Notes under the pieces: generated by a model
What the model was told of the DNA's origin: nothing
The model's input: only the letters and a program-made list of their open reading frames with translations
Database searches by the model: none
Program-made: the position numbers and the translations under genes
Assembly: GCA_041687015.1 (NCBI GenBank)
Contig: JAWLCT010000006.1
Coordinates: 35,095-99,094, forward strand
Direction of reading: 5' to 3'
Origin: JALOAT01 sp041687015
GTDB lineage: Bacteria > Pseudomonadota > Gammaproteobacteria > Thiohalomonadales > Thiohalomonadaceae
DNA length: 64,000 nt
Shown: positions 51,118 to 60,069 of the stretch, one piece after another
Numbering within the stretch: the stretch's first letter is position 1
How the letters are laid out: each line of letters opens with the position of its first letter

Positions 51118-52131
51118 TCAGAGCTCCCGCCGCAAACCCAGGCTCGCCAGCTTCACCGCGGGAAATTCCCGCACCCAGGGTTTGTGGCGCGCCAGGGAGG
51201 ACGGCAAAGCCTTGAGCATGGCCCTGGCTTCCGCGACGGTGGCATAACCGCCGTAGAACAGCCGGTACCAGGTGCCGCCTGCGTGCTCGCCGGCGTAGTA
51301 ATGGGCCTGCGATGCGTCGAGGCCATGTTCTCTCACCAGGGCGACCAGATCCGCCTTGCTGCGGCTGCCCAGCAGTTGCAGCGTGTAGCGGGGCGGACGC
51401 TCAGCCGATTTTTTGGGTGCGGACGGGTCAGGGCCGATGCTGGCTTTGATGAGCCCGGGCGCTACGTGCTCGGGTGCTTGCGGCGGGACCTTCTGTTTCG
51501 GCGCAACCGCCTCCGCCTCGGGGGCGGACTCCGTCGTAGTCATGATCGGCGCCGGCGTGGGTTCGGTGATCACCACGCGCCCCTTCACCACCGTGGCTTC
51601 CGCTGAGCGCCCGGGGGTTTGCACCTGCACGGCGCCGGGCCGTTGTTCCGCGTCGGTCGTTGCGGCGGTCGGCTCGATTTCGCTGATGATGATGCGCTTG
51701 TCGGTGACTTGCGCGACGGCGGATTTCGAGACGGGTGGAACGGCTGCGAAGCGCAGCTGTTCTTCGGCCATGGCCAGGGCCTTGCCCGCATTGTGATGAC
51801 CAAGCCGCGAGGCATCACGGAACCACGCCACGGCCCGATAACGGTCCTGGCGCACACCGCGGCCGTAGAAATACATGTAACCGAGGGCATATTGCGCTTC
51901 CGCGTTGCCCTGCATGGCAGGAACGGCGAGCAGCTGCGCCGCCCGGCCGTAGTCACCCTGCGCATAGGCGCTGTGCGCCTGTTCGAGGCCGGTGTCGACC
52001 CGGGGTGCCCCGGAACTGGCGCAGCCGACCATTGCGGCCGCCATGAGCGACACGGCCACCGCGCGTGCCAGTGGGTGTCGGGTCAGGCGCGGGTGTTTGC
52101 GCTGCTGTGAGGTGACGGCAATGTCGTCCAT
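51118..52131 (-). CDS. Sel1/SPOR-domain lipoprotein
   Basis: 337 residues. A long basic N-terminal region leads into a hydrophobic stretch and lipobox AMVGCASSG, with the lipidated Cys at about residue 36. One or two Sel1 repeats follow (ALGYMYFYGRGVRQDRYRAV), then a Pro/Ala/Glu-rich linker and a C-terminal SPOR domain (YTLQLLGSRSKADLVALV through LPSSLARHKPWVREFPA). SPOR domains bind denuded glycan at division sites, so a cell-envelope or division role is likely. GAGGAACCC precedes ATG 52131. The 30-residue cytoplasmic leader before the signal peptide is longer than usual. Confidence 0.87.
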   Translation of the reverse strand: MDDIAVTSQQRKHPRLTRHPLARAVAVSLMAAAMVGCASSGAPRVDTGLEQAHSAYAQGDYGRAAQLLAVPAMQGNAEAQYALGYMYFYGRGVRQDRYRAVAWFRDASRLGHHNAGKALAMAEEQLRFAAVPPVSKSAVAQVTDKRIIISEIEPTAATTDAEQRPGAVQVQTPGRSAEATVVKGRVVITEPTPAPIMTTTESAPEAEAVAPKQKVPPQAPEHVAPGLIKASIGPDPSAPKKSAERPPRYTLQLLGSRSKADLVALVREHGLDASQAHYYAGEHAGGTWYRLFYGGYATVAEARAMLKALPSSLARHKPWVREFPAVKLASLGLRREL

Positions 52132-52322
52132 GGGTTCCTCCGTTGTGAGGGCATACCGACCCTCGATCCATGCAGGGCCGGGCCGGCGGATCGGGCCAAG
52201 GCGACTGCCCCACGGATTATAGATGTCGGCATGATACACAGAGGGGGCGCAGGAAAACATGCGCAAACTGCCGGAGTGTCGCTAACAGAAAGCGGGAGGC
52301 CGGAGCCTCCCGCGTGCTGAGA

Positions 52323-52955
52323 TTACTGATAGTAGAGATAATCGAACGGCTTGTAGATGAGCTTGGGGTGCAGTTGGGTGCTGTAGGGCAGGCTGGCAAA
52401 GTTCTTCCAGCCGTCCAGATCGCCGGCGTCACCCACCACGCCGTTGTTGTTCAGATCGAGCGCGTTGCCGGCGGTATCCGTCTTGGTACGTCCCTCGAAG
52501 CCTTCCCAGATGTTACGCACCTGGGTGTAACCCGCCTCGGCCAGCAGGTTGCTTGCGGCGATGCTGCGCGAACCGGTCTTGCACAGCACCAGGATGGGGG
52601 TGTCCTTGTCCGGGATGGCGGCCTGCACCGCTTCGATCAGCAGGGTGGCCTTGTCTTCGGCACTCAGCACGTTGTCGAGGGTTTCATGGATGCGCGGATA
52701 CGGCACGTGCAAGGCACCTTCCGGGTGACCTGCCACGTACTCGGGGATGCTGCGTACGTCCAACAGCACGGGCTTATGCGATGCGCGACCGGCGTTGCCG
52801 TGATTGTGTTGCGTGAGCCGGTAGGCCTCGGATGCACTGACTTCCGAATGGTAGAGACGCGGCTGATCGTAACGGTTGCCTTCGGCACTGGCGGCTGCGG
52901 ACAGCAGACAGAGCGAGGTGAACATGCCCAGGAACGCGGTTCTCGTTTGTTTCAT
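52323..52955 (-). CDS. Secreted rhodanese-like protein with a Ca-loop-like insert
   Basis: 210 residues with a signal peptide (1-24, ending AAASAEG). The rhodanese domain has its catalytic cysteine in the loop LCKTGSRSIAA (about residue 123) after LLDVRSIPEYVAGHPEGA. The C-terminal segment DLNNNGVVGDAGDLDGW, just after NIWEGFEGR, resembles a calcium-binding EF/dockerin loop. The tail LIYKPFDYLYYQ ends the protein. Rhodaneses move sulfane sulfur; a periplasmic one fits extracytoplasmic sulfur chemistry. GGGAGA precedes ATG 52955. It stands alone. Confidence 0.88.
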   Translation of the reverse strand: MKQTRTAFLGMFTSLCLLSAAASAEGNRYDQPRLYHSEVSASEAYRLTQHNHGNAGRASHKPVLLDVRSIPEYVAGHPEGALHVPYPRIHETLDNVLSAEDKATLLIEAVQAAIPDKDTPILVLCKTGSRSIAASNLLAEAGYTQVRNIWEGFEGRTKTDTAGNALDLNNNGVVGDAGDLDGWKNFASLPYSTQLHPKLIYKPFDYLYYQ

Positions 52956-53314
52956 CTTTTTCTCCCTTTTTGTCAGCCCCGAGCAGCGGAGCCCTGGCAT
53001 CCTAGAAGTGGTTAGGCATCCAAACCGAGAACGCCATCACACCACAAGACCACGCCGCCCGACCAAGCCGAGCCGGCAGCCGCCCTGGAACAGCAGTAAG
53101 CCAGGGGGCGAACTTCAAAAGATAGTCGACCGACGTCGTTACGCCAGACAGGCGGGAAACGGTTTTCAGTCGGGCTGACCGTCCTTGGTGGGGAAGCGGG
53201 CGCTTGCTCACGCGCGTACGCCCGCTGTGGCCATACCCGCCGACCGGCTTGCGTTTTACACCGAATGCGCGTGGTACCAGGCGCAACCGCCCGTGCAAGC
53301 GCCCGCACGCAACC

Positions 53315-55150
53315 TCAGCGCTTTTTCCTGGGATCGGGCCGACCCGGTGTACGGGGATTCGGCTTACCACCTGCCGCGCGGCGTGGTGCCCGTTGGCGCG
53401 GTGCGTATTCGCCATCCCCGGAGCGGGCTTTGCGCTGCACCGGTTTCTCGTGCCCAGCGACGTACTCATCTTCACGCACGAGATTGATCTGCCGGCCCAT
53501 CACCCAGACGTGGCGCAGGTGGATCAGCGTGGGCTTGGGCAAACCTTCGGGCAGGTCGACGGTACTGTAGGTGTCGTGCAGATCGATGCGACCGATGTTG
53601 CGGCTGTTGAGGTTGGCCTCATTGGCGATGGCACCGACGATATGCTTGGGCAGCACGCCATGATCTCGGCCCACCTCGATGCGATAACGCACCATGCCGC
53701 TCTCGGGCGCCGACGGTGTGCGGCGCGGGCGTACACCCTCGGTACCGGGCGCGTGCTCGCGGGGCGCCCGTGGCGCGCGTTCATGGCGTGCGCCACGGGT
53801 CTCGCGCCGTTCGGGCGCCACGGGCACTTCCTTTTCCTCCAACCACAGGGGCCGCTCGCGTTGCACCAGAAACGCCAACGCCGCAGCGACTTCGCCCGGG
53901 CCCACGTTATGCTCCGCCTGGAAATCGTCTACCAGGGTCTCGAACGGCTCGAGCTGCTGGGATTCCAGCGTCTGCGCAATGAGTTCCTTGAAACGCGCTA
54001 TACGCTTGTCGGTGACGGCCTCGCGGCTCGGCAGCGCCATGGGCTCGATGGGCTGCCGGGTGGCGCGCTCGATGGCCTGCAGCATGCGGCGTTCGCGCGG
54101 CGCCACGAACAGAATCGCCTCACCCTTGCGGCCGGCGCGGCCGGTGCGGCCGATGCGGTGCACATAGGCTTCCGTATCGTAGGGGATGTCGTAGTTGATC
54201 ACGTGGCTGATGCGCTCCACGTCCAGCCCGCGTGCGGCCACATCGGTGGCCACGATGATGTCGATGGCCCCACGCTTGAGCTTGTCCACGGTCTGCTCGC
54301 GCTGGATCTGGTTGATGTCGCCGTTCAGGGCGGCGCTGGCGTAGCCGCGGGCTTCGAGTTTTTCGGCCAGGTCCACGGTTTCGGTCTTCGTGCGCACGAA
54401 AATGATCATGGCGTCGAATTCCTCGACCTCCAGGATGCGCGTAAGGGCATCAAGTTTGTGCAGGCCGCTCACCTGCCAGTAGCGCTGGCGGATAGTCTCC
54501 ACCGTGGCGGTCTTGGCGGCGATCTTGATCTCCACCGGTTCGCGAAGATGACGGCGGGCCACTTGCTGGATGGGCCGCGGCATGGTGGCGGAGAACAGCG
54601 CAATCTGCCGCTGCGGCGGGGTGTGGCCGAGGATCCACTCCACATCTTCCAGAAAGCCCATGTTGAGCATTTCATCGGCTTCGTCGAGCACCAGCATGTC
54701 CAGGTGGTCGAGTTGCAGGGTTTCGCGACGCAGATGATCCATCACACGCCCCGGTGTGCCCACGACCACGTGCACACCACGATGCAATTGGCGCAGTTGT
54801 GCCCCCATGCCCTGACCGCCATACACGGGCAGGATGTGGAAGCCCGGAAGGTGCCGCGCATAGCTCTGCATGGCCTCGGCCACCTGGATGGCCAGTTCGC
54901 GGGTCGGGGTGAGCACCAGCGCCTGCACCTTGGCCATGGAAATATCGATACGGTTCAGCAGCGGCAGCGCAAAGGCGGCGGTTTTACCCGTGCCCGTCTG
55001 CGCCTGGCCGAGCAGGTCACGGCCCTCCAGCAGCGGAGGAATGCTCGCCGCCTGAATGGGTGATGGCGCCTCGTAACCGATATCGCCGATAGCCTGGAGA
55101 ATGGGCGCGGCGAGGCCGAAGCTGGAAAAGTCGGAGACGGGATCGGACAT
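53315..55150 (-). CDS. deaD: DEAD-box RNA helicase (DeaD/CsdA-like)
   Basis: 611 residues. Q motif FGLAAPILQAIGDIGYEAPS, Walker A AQTGTGKTAAFALPL, DEAD in VLDEADEMLNMGF, SATMP and HRIGRTGRAGRKG are all intact. The C-terminal DbpA/CsdA-type RNA-binding domain is around YRIEVGRDHGVLPKHIVGAI and GRIDLHDTYSTVDLPEGLP. A basic Arg/Pro/Gly-rich tail ends it. CsdA-type helicases act in ribosome assembly, cold adaptation and RNA decay. Start 55150 (MSDPVSDFSSFG) replaces an upstream frame without family similarity. Confidence 0.95.
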   Translation of the reverse strand: MSDPVSDFSSFGLAAPILQAIGDIGYEAPSPIQAASIPPLLEGRDLLGQAQTGTGKTAAFALPLLNRIDISMAKVQALVLTPTRELAIQVAEAMQSYARHLPGFHILPVYGGQGMGAQLRQLHRGVHVVVGTPGRVMDHLRRETLQLDHLDMLVLDEADEMLNMGFLEDVEWILGHTPPQRQIALFSATMPRPIQQVARRHLREPVEIKIAAKTATVETIRQRYWQVSGLHKLDALTRILEVEEFDAMIIFVRTKTETVDLAEKLEARGYASAALNGDINQIQREQTVDKLKRGAIDIIVATDVAARGLDVERISHVINYDIPYDTEAYVHRIGRTGRAGRKGEAILFVAPRERRMLQAIERATRQPIEPMALPSREAVTDKRIARFKELIAQTLESQQLEPFETLVDDFQAEHNVGPGEVAAALAFLVQRERPLWLEEKEVPVAPERRETRGARHERAPRAPREHAPGTEGVRPRRTPSAPESGMVRYRIEVGRDHGVLPKHIVGAIANEANLNSRNIGRIDLHDTYSTVDLPEGLPKPTLIHLRHVWVMGRQINLVREDEYVAGHEKPVQRKARSGDGEYAPRQRAPRRAAGGKPNPRTPGRPDPRKKR

Positions 55151-55260
55151 GGGGAAAATCTCGGGGGGACCTGCGGTGATGAAGGCGCGATTGTACAGCG
55201 ATCCCTGGGGGATCGCGCGGGAATGGACGCGCGCGGGCGGGAAATGGGTCGTGTGGATGA

Positions 55261-55287
55261 GCAGGAGCGGCCTCAGCCGCTCCTGGA
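55261..55287. repeat. Diverged REP-like palindrome
   Basis: GCAGGAGCGGCCTCAGCCGC followed by TCCTGGA forms a hairpin (CAGGAGCGGC/GCCGCTCCTG). It is a degenerate relative of the REP sequence in the array at 10546-10980. It sits between the UPF0149 and helicase genes. Confidence 0.6.
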
Positions 55288-55348
55288 CGGAAAAGCACGC
55301 GGACATCGCAGCGCGGGAAACATGCCTGCCGCCCGCTCGCGGCCCGCG

Positions 55349-55990
55349 TCACTGCAGTCCGGGAAGCCCGTCGCTTTCATCCTTCGGTGAGATGATCTCG
55401 CCGAGCACGGCATAGGCGCGCATGGCTTCCGGGTACATGGCCAGGATGTGGGCGGCCAGCTCCTCGAAGCTGCGGCCGGGATCCATCGCCGAAGCGTAGC
55501 TGGAGGCGAACTCCAGCGAGGTGAAGAACGGCAGGATGACCAGCAGCGCGCTGAGTTCCTCGGCCTGGTCCTGGGGCAGATCGTTGGGCCACCAGTCGCC
55601 CATCCATTGATGCCCGGCCACGAATCCGCGCGCCCAGCGCCCCAGGGGCGCGTCACTGCCGAAGTTGGCCATGGGGTCGGCCGACGGCACGCAGCGCGGC
55701 GGCAACGCGGCCTGCTTGTCAGCCACCCCGGCGGCCACCCACTGGTGCAGGCCCATCAGTGACTTAAGGAAGGTCTCGGCCTCGTCCTGGTCCTGGTAAC
55801 CCGCTTCCTGGTCGTTGAACACCAGCGGCAGCCATTCGTTGGGTGGAATCATGTCGGCCACGGACGAGACCGCGAACAGGAAACCGGCCACCTCCTCGTA
55901 CTGCATGGTGCCCGACGGACGCCCCGGTGCCTTCAGGAAGTCACTGAGAAACTCGGCCTGTGTCGCGTTGAAAGTGGAAGTCCCGCTCAT
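55349..55990 (-). CDS. UPF0149 (YgfB/YecA-like) family protein
   Basis: A 213-residue soluble protein of UPF0149. It shows FLSDFLKAPGRPSGTMQYEE (about residues 14-33), EVAGFLFAVSSVADMIPPNEWLP-like region and RWARGFVAGHQWMGDWWP with its Trp-rich centre, typical of the YecA group. The C-terminal zinc-binding SEC-C motif found in some YecA proteins is absent. Function in the group is not established. The next gene downstream on the same strand is the helicase deaD's upstream neighbour in reverse order, 198 bp away. Confidence 0.88.
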   Translation of the reverse strand: MSGTSTFNATQAEFLSDFLKAPGRPSGTMQYEEVAGFLFAVSSVADMIPPNEWLPLVFNDQEAGYQDQDEAETFLKSLMGLHQWVAAGVADKQAALPPRCVPSADPMANFGSDAPLGRWARGFVAGHQWMGDWWPNDLPQDQAEELSALLVILPFFTSLEFASSYASAMDPGRSFEELAAHILAMYPEAMRAYAVLGEIISPKDESDGLPGLQ

Positions 55991-56124
55991 GATGCCTCGC
56001 TGGTGGCTGCTGCCGGTAAGGGTTCGGGCAATGGTAGCGGATAACGGGCGGCGGGTCGCCGATGGCCTCCGGGTGACAGCCGGCAGGCTACCGTAAAGCT
56101 ATGAGGTTCAGCAGGTTAGGACCA

Positions 56125-56958
56125 CTAGCGAAGCAGCGGCACCTCCCCCTTCCAGTGGTAGGGAATGACCACTTCGCCCGCACTCCCCGGCACGATCATG
56201 CGACTGGTGAATTCGACGGGCAAGGAACGGGCATCGCGCAATTTGCGGGCCAGGGCGCCCAGATCGCCGTAGGCCACGAACATGTCCAGCGTCAGCATGC
56301 CCGTGCCGTTGGGGTTCACCGCCAGCGCCTGGGTACTGCGGCCCGTCAGCAGCGGCGCATCGGCAATCTTCAATTCATAGTTCATGCCTTTGAAATCCAC
56401 GGGGAAGTCATTGGCATTGTTTACCTGCACGCCCAGGCTCAGTGCCAGCCCTGACAGGGTGAAGGCGTCGACCTGCACGCTCTTCACCGAAACCTCGGGC
56501 AACTTGGGCAGACCGATACTCCCGGATTTGCTGTAGGGCAGGCTCAGCAGCCCGAAATCCGCCTCTCCGCTCAGGCGATAGCGCAATTCCTCGGACTGGG
56601 CGAGGGCCCGCATCGTCCCGAGGGCGTCCTGGAACCGGAGGGTAAACGGCAGGGTCACGCGCGAACTGCCGTTGGCCTCCACCTGAATCCTTTCGCTCAC
56701 GATGCCGTTGAACAACGGCTTGTCCTGGAGCGAGAGACCGTAGGTCAGACGGCGCAGGGACAGGGTATAGGCGTTGGGATTGTCGACCTCCAGATCGACG
56801 GCGATCTTCGCGTCGGCCAGGGACATACCCAGCACGCGCACGTCACTGACACGCAATTCCGGCGGCGCGACCTCCGGCCGCAGCATCGCGCAGCCACTGA
56901 CCAGCGCCAGAACGGCCAGTACCAGGACAATCCGTTGCGATTCTTTCCACCAGCCCAT
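56125..56958 (-). CDS. LEA2/WHy-domain lipoprotein
   Basis: 277 residues. The signal peptide ends in the lipobox LVSGCAML (Cys about 23). Two successive LEA type 2 / WHy-like beta domains follow: first LRVSDVRVLGMSLADAKIAV with DLEVDNPNAYTLSL (about 35-140), second VKSVQVDAFTLSGLALSL with GVQVNNANDFPVDFKG (about 155-270). WHy domains are small all-beta folds linked to desiccation and other stress. The protein is probably anchored to an envelope membrane facing the periplasm. It is a single gene, divergent from the TSUP permease gene. Confidence 0.88.
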   Translation of the reverse strand: MGWWKESQRIVLVLAVLALVSGCAMLRPEVAPPELRVSDVRVLGMSLADAKIAVDLEVDNPNAYTLSLRRLTYGLSLQDKPLFNGIVSERIQVEANGSSRVTLPFTLRFQDALGTMRALAQSEELRYRLSGEADFGLLSLPYSKSGSIGLPKLPEVSVKSVQVDAFTLSGLALSLGVQVNNANDFPVDFKGMNYELKIADAPLLTGRSTQALAVNPNGTGMLTLDMFVAYGDLGALARKLRDARSLPVEFTSRMIVPGSAGEVVIPYHWKGEVPLLR

Positions 56959-57131
56959 GCGTCACTCCATTAGAATCACTGCCCAATCCGCAGCAGGCGC
57001 GCCAGTTTAGCTGACGCGGGCCCAAGTCCCCAGCCCTGCGACGGATTCTGTGACCCATTGGCAGGAATCCAGATGGCGGGAGCTTGCGCCTCCTTCGCCG
57101 CCGCGGCAAGCGCCGCCCCGAACCGATCGCT

Positions 57132-57869
57132 ATGCTCCCTGATTTCACCCTCCCGCAGATATACCTGGTGGCACTCCTGTTCGTCTGGACCGGTTTCGTG
57201 CGAACCGGCCTCGGCTTCGGCGGCGCCGCCCTCGGCCTGCCCCTGCTGCTGTTCGTGAACAATCAGCCGCTGCTGTGGTTGCCCATCATTGGCAGTCACC
57301 TGTTGTTCTTCTCGGGTTTGACCCTGCGCACGCGCCTGAACAACGTGGACTGGCGCTATCTGCGCCGCTCCGCACGCTTCATCATCCCGGCGGCTATCGT
57401 CGGCGTGCTGGGCCTGGTGAGCCTGCCCACCCTGTGGCTGAACGTGTTCATCTACTCCGTGACCCTGTTCTACGGCTTCGTTTGGTTCATGAACTGGGCC
57501 ATTGAAAGCCGTCAGGGCTGGGTGGACAAAATGCTGCTTGTTGTCGGCGGCTACATCGCCGGCACCTCGCTCACCGGCGCACCGCTCATGGTCGCCGTGT
57601 ATATGCGCAACGTGCCCAGGGAACAGCTGCGTAACACCCTGTTCGTGCTGTGGTTCATCCTGGTGGCCATCAAGATGAGCACCTTCGTCGCGCTGGGCGT
57701 CAACCTGCACCTTTTCACCGCCCTCGCCCTGCTGCCCGTGGCCGCCATCGGTCATATCCTCGGCCTGAAGGCCCACGACGCCATCCTGCGCAACGACGCC
57801 CGCTTCAAACGGGTGATCGGCGCGGGACTGATGGCGATCAGCGCGGTGGGTCTTTGGGGGCTGATTTGA
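57132..57869 (+). CDS. TSUP-family (TauE/SafE) membrane permease
   Basis: A 245-residue polytopic protein with about seven to eight hydrophobic segments in two related halves. The N-terminal half has VWTGFVRTGLGFGGAALGLP and the C-terminal half GGYIAGTSLTGAPLMVAVYM, the paired Gly-rich motifs of the TSUP family. Members export sulfite, sulfoacetate or other organosulfonates or sulfur anions; the substrate is not fixed by sequence. ATG 57132 was chosen over an Arg-rich upstream extension. It is divergent from the LEA2 lipoprotein gene. Confidence 0.9.
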   Translation: MLPDFTLPQIYLVALLFVWTGFVRTGLGFGGAALGLPLLLFVNNQPLLWLPIIGSHLLFFSGLTLRTRLNNVDWRYLRRSARFIIPAAIVGVLGLVSLPTLWLNVFIYSVTLFYGFVWFMNWAIESRQGWVDKMLLVVGGYIAGTSLTGAPLMVAVYMRNVPREQLRNTLFVLWFILVAIKMSTFVALGVNLHLFTALALLPVAAIGHILGLKAHDAILRNDARFKRVIGAGLMAISAVGLWGLI

Positions 57870-57978
57870 GAGCACACTTTGTAGAAGAAGGGGACTACGG
57901 AGCGAAGAAAGGGTTTGGCTCTGGCGGGTTCAACGATACAGCAACGACATGTACAGTCCTTCCATGAAAATTCATCCT

Positions 57979-57999
57979 CTCCGTGGCCTCCGTGGTTAA
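57979..57999. repeat. 21-bp dispersed repeat, copy 2
   Basis: CTCCGTGGCCTCC followed by GTGGTTAA. It matches 750-770 at 20 of 21 positions and ends 10 nt before the start codon of the HAD-like gene. Confidence 0.5.
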
Positions 58000-58009
58000 T
58001 CGCTTTTCA

Positions 58010-58972
58010 ATGTCCAAGGAAATTGTCATCTGCGGGCTCGACGGTGTGATCGCGCTGATCGAGCATCGCCTGCACCATCTGCATAACGAGGAAGGCGTGA
58101 AGCATTGGGATCGTTTTCTCGCCGCCTGTGTCGATGACATGCCGAACCTTCCGTTAATTGATCGCCTCAACCAGGCGCGTGCCGAAGGTGTGCCGGTGAT
58201 GATCGTCACCGGCCGCAGTGCCGCAGTACGCGCGGAAACCGTCGAATGGCTGCGTCTGTGGGATATCGGCTACGACGGGCTGTGGATGCGACCACCCGAT
58301 AATTTTACTGCGGCAGTGAAGCTGAAGGCCGCCATTATTGAGCAGCAGTTTCCCGGCTCCACCATCCGCCGTGTCTACGAGGCCGCCCAGCACCTTGCGG
58401 TGGCGCACTGGTGCACCGAGCGCAACATCCCCGTCACGCTCATCGGCCCCAACCAGGGCAACGGGGCCAGCCGCGAGCAACTGGATCTGAAAGTGATCCG
58501 CCACGGCTGCGATCACGTCATGCTGCATCCGTTCTACGGTGACGACGACTTCACCTGGGATGATCGCGTGCAACAACTCGTCGCCGGCGCCTGCCGCGTC
58601 TGCCAGGCCGAGGAGCAGGAAAAAGAGCGTCGCCAGAAGGCCGACGAGGCGCGCCTGCAGGCCCGCGAGCGCGGCTTGCCGCCGCTGGAAGGCTCCGAGA
58701 GACAGGTGGAATGGGCCGAAAGCATTCGCATCAACGCCTTCAATGCACTCGACAAGGTGCAGAAATGGATGCGTCAGGTGGACGATCAGGCCCGGCACGA
58801 AGACCCGGATCACTGGCACAGCGTGTGCCAGAGCATCAGCCGTGCCCGCACCTGGCTGGAAGAACAGACCGATGCCAAGTGGTGGATCGACCACTGCCGT
58901 GGTGTACGCAATAACCTTGACAGCGGCCGGGCACTGCTGGCGGGCGTGGCAGAACAGCTGGGACTGTTTTAA
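58010..58972 (+). CDS. HAD-like protein with the nucleophile replaced (PNK-phosphatase type)
   Basis: 320 residues. Residues 1-150 follow the HAD pattern of polynucleotide kinase 3'-phosphatase domains (LIEHRLHHL, DDMPNLPLIDRLNQARAEG, VMIVTGRSAAVRAETVEWL). Motif I reads VICGLDGVI: the nucleophilic Asp is Gly (G9) while the acid/base D11 stays, so phosphatase activity is doubtful. The second part (about 195-240) is charged and helical, with LPPLEGSERQVEWAESIR, a motif seen in other bacterial proteins, and a Trp-rich C-terminal region. The start is ATG 58010. The next gene, 67 bp on, encodes an NYN-domain protein, suggesting a nucleic-acid role. Confidence 0.72.
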   Translation: MSKEIVICGLDGVIALIEHRLHHLHNEEGVKHWDRFLAACVDDMPNLPLIDRLNQARAEGVPVMIVTGRSAAVRAETVEWLRLWDIGYDGLWMRPPDNFTAAVKLKAAIIEQQFPGSTIRRVYEAAQHLAVAHWCTERNIPVTLIGPNQGNGASREQLDLKVIRHGCDHVMLHPFYGDDDFTWDDRVQQLVAGACRVCQAEEQEKERRQKADEARLQARERGLPPLEGSERQVEWAESIRINAFNALDKVQKWMRQVDDQARHEDPDHWHSVCQSISRARTWLEEQTDAKWWIDHCRGVRNNLDSGRALLAGVAEQLGLF

Positions 58973-59039
58973 GGTCAGGCCGAAGACAATCACGGTCGCC
59001 TCCGGCTGCGACGACCATCCTGCGACCGAAGGGAATCCA

Positions 59040-59861
59040 ATGAACGCGAAACCTGAAATCCGCAACATGGCAGTATTCTGCGATTTCGAGAATGTCGCCC
59101 TGGGCGTACGCGATGCCAAATATGCGCAATTCGACATCGGCAAAATTCTCGAGCGCCTGTTGCTCAAGGGCAATATCGTGGTGAAGAAGGCCTATTGCGA
59201 CTGGGACCGCTACAAGGAATTCAAACCCGGCATGCACGAGGCTGCCTTCGAGCTTATCGAGATCCCGCACATCCGCCAGTCCGGCAAGAATTCTGCGGAC
59301 ATTCGCATGGTGGTTGATGCCCTGGACCTCTGTTACACCAAGTCACACTTGGACACCTTCGTCATCATCAGCGGTGATTCCGATTTTTCTCCCCTGGTAA
59401 GCAAACTGCGCGAGAACAACAAGACGGTGATCGGCGTGGGCGTGAAGAATTCATCCTCTGACCTGCTGGTGGCCAACTGTGATGAATTCATCTACTACGA
59501 TGATCTCGTTCGTGAGACCGCCGCCAAGACCACCAAGCGCACACGGCGCAAACCCGCTGCCAAAACAAAGGCGGCCAAGACCGTTCAGCCGGAAGAGGCC
59601 GACAAGGCTCACGAGGCCCTCGAATTGGTGATGGAGACGGTGGAGGCACTAGTCACAGAGCGTGGTGAAGAAGAGAAAATTTGGGGCTCCATGGTCAAAC
59701 AAGCTCTCAAGCGTCGTATGCCAGGCTTCAACGAGAGCTATTACGGCTTCCGCTCCTTCAGCAAACTCCTTGAAGAAGCCGCCTCCCGGAAACTGTTGGA
59801 GCTCGAACACGATGAGAAATCCGGCGGTGTCGTGATCAAGAACTATAACCCCGACTATTGA
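59040..59861 (+). CDS. NYN-domain ribonuclease-like protein with LOTUS (OST-HTH) domain
   Basis: 273 residues. The PIN-like NYN domain (about 8-150) has acidic residues in FCDFENVALG (D15), SADIRMVVDAL and ISGDSDFSPLV, the expected metal-binding set. A Lys/Arg-rich linker (about 158-185) follows, then a C-terminal OST-HTH/LOTUS domain (WGSMVKQALKRRMPGFNESY). NYN-LOTUS proteins cut or bind RNA in several bacteria and eukaryotes. ATG 59040 has GAAGGGA upstream. It follows the HAD-like gene by 67 bp on the same strand, so co-transcription is likely. Confidence 0.92.
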   Translation: MNAKPEIRNMAVFCDFENVALGVRDAKYAQFDIGKILERLLLKGNIVVKKAYCDWDRYKEFKPGMHEAAFELIEIPHIRQSGKNSADIRMVVDALDLCYTKSHLDTFVIISGDSDFSPLVSKLRENNKTVIGVGVKNSSSDLLVANCDEFIYYDDLVRETAAKTTKRTRRKPAAKTKAAKTVQPEEADKAHEALELVMETVEALVTERGEEEKIWGSMVKQALKRRMPGFNESYYGFRSFSKLLEEAASRKLLELEHDEKSGGVVIKNYNPDY

Positions 59862-60069
59862 TGGGTGCCCGGGGCGCGCCAGGCTACGCCCCGCTGCAAT
59901 AGCGGTATTCACGCCCCTGAAAACACCGTCACGGCTCCCTCGGAAGCAGATACTGCTCGGATATCGACGATATCGGCGGTGCAGCAAACGCCCCCATCCT
60001 GGCGACGATTCGTCCCGCACCGACGGATCGGCTACGTTCTGGATGTCCACTGCCATTGCCGCATCAACC

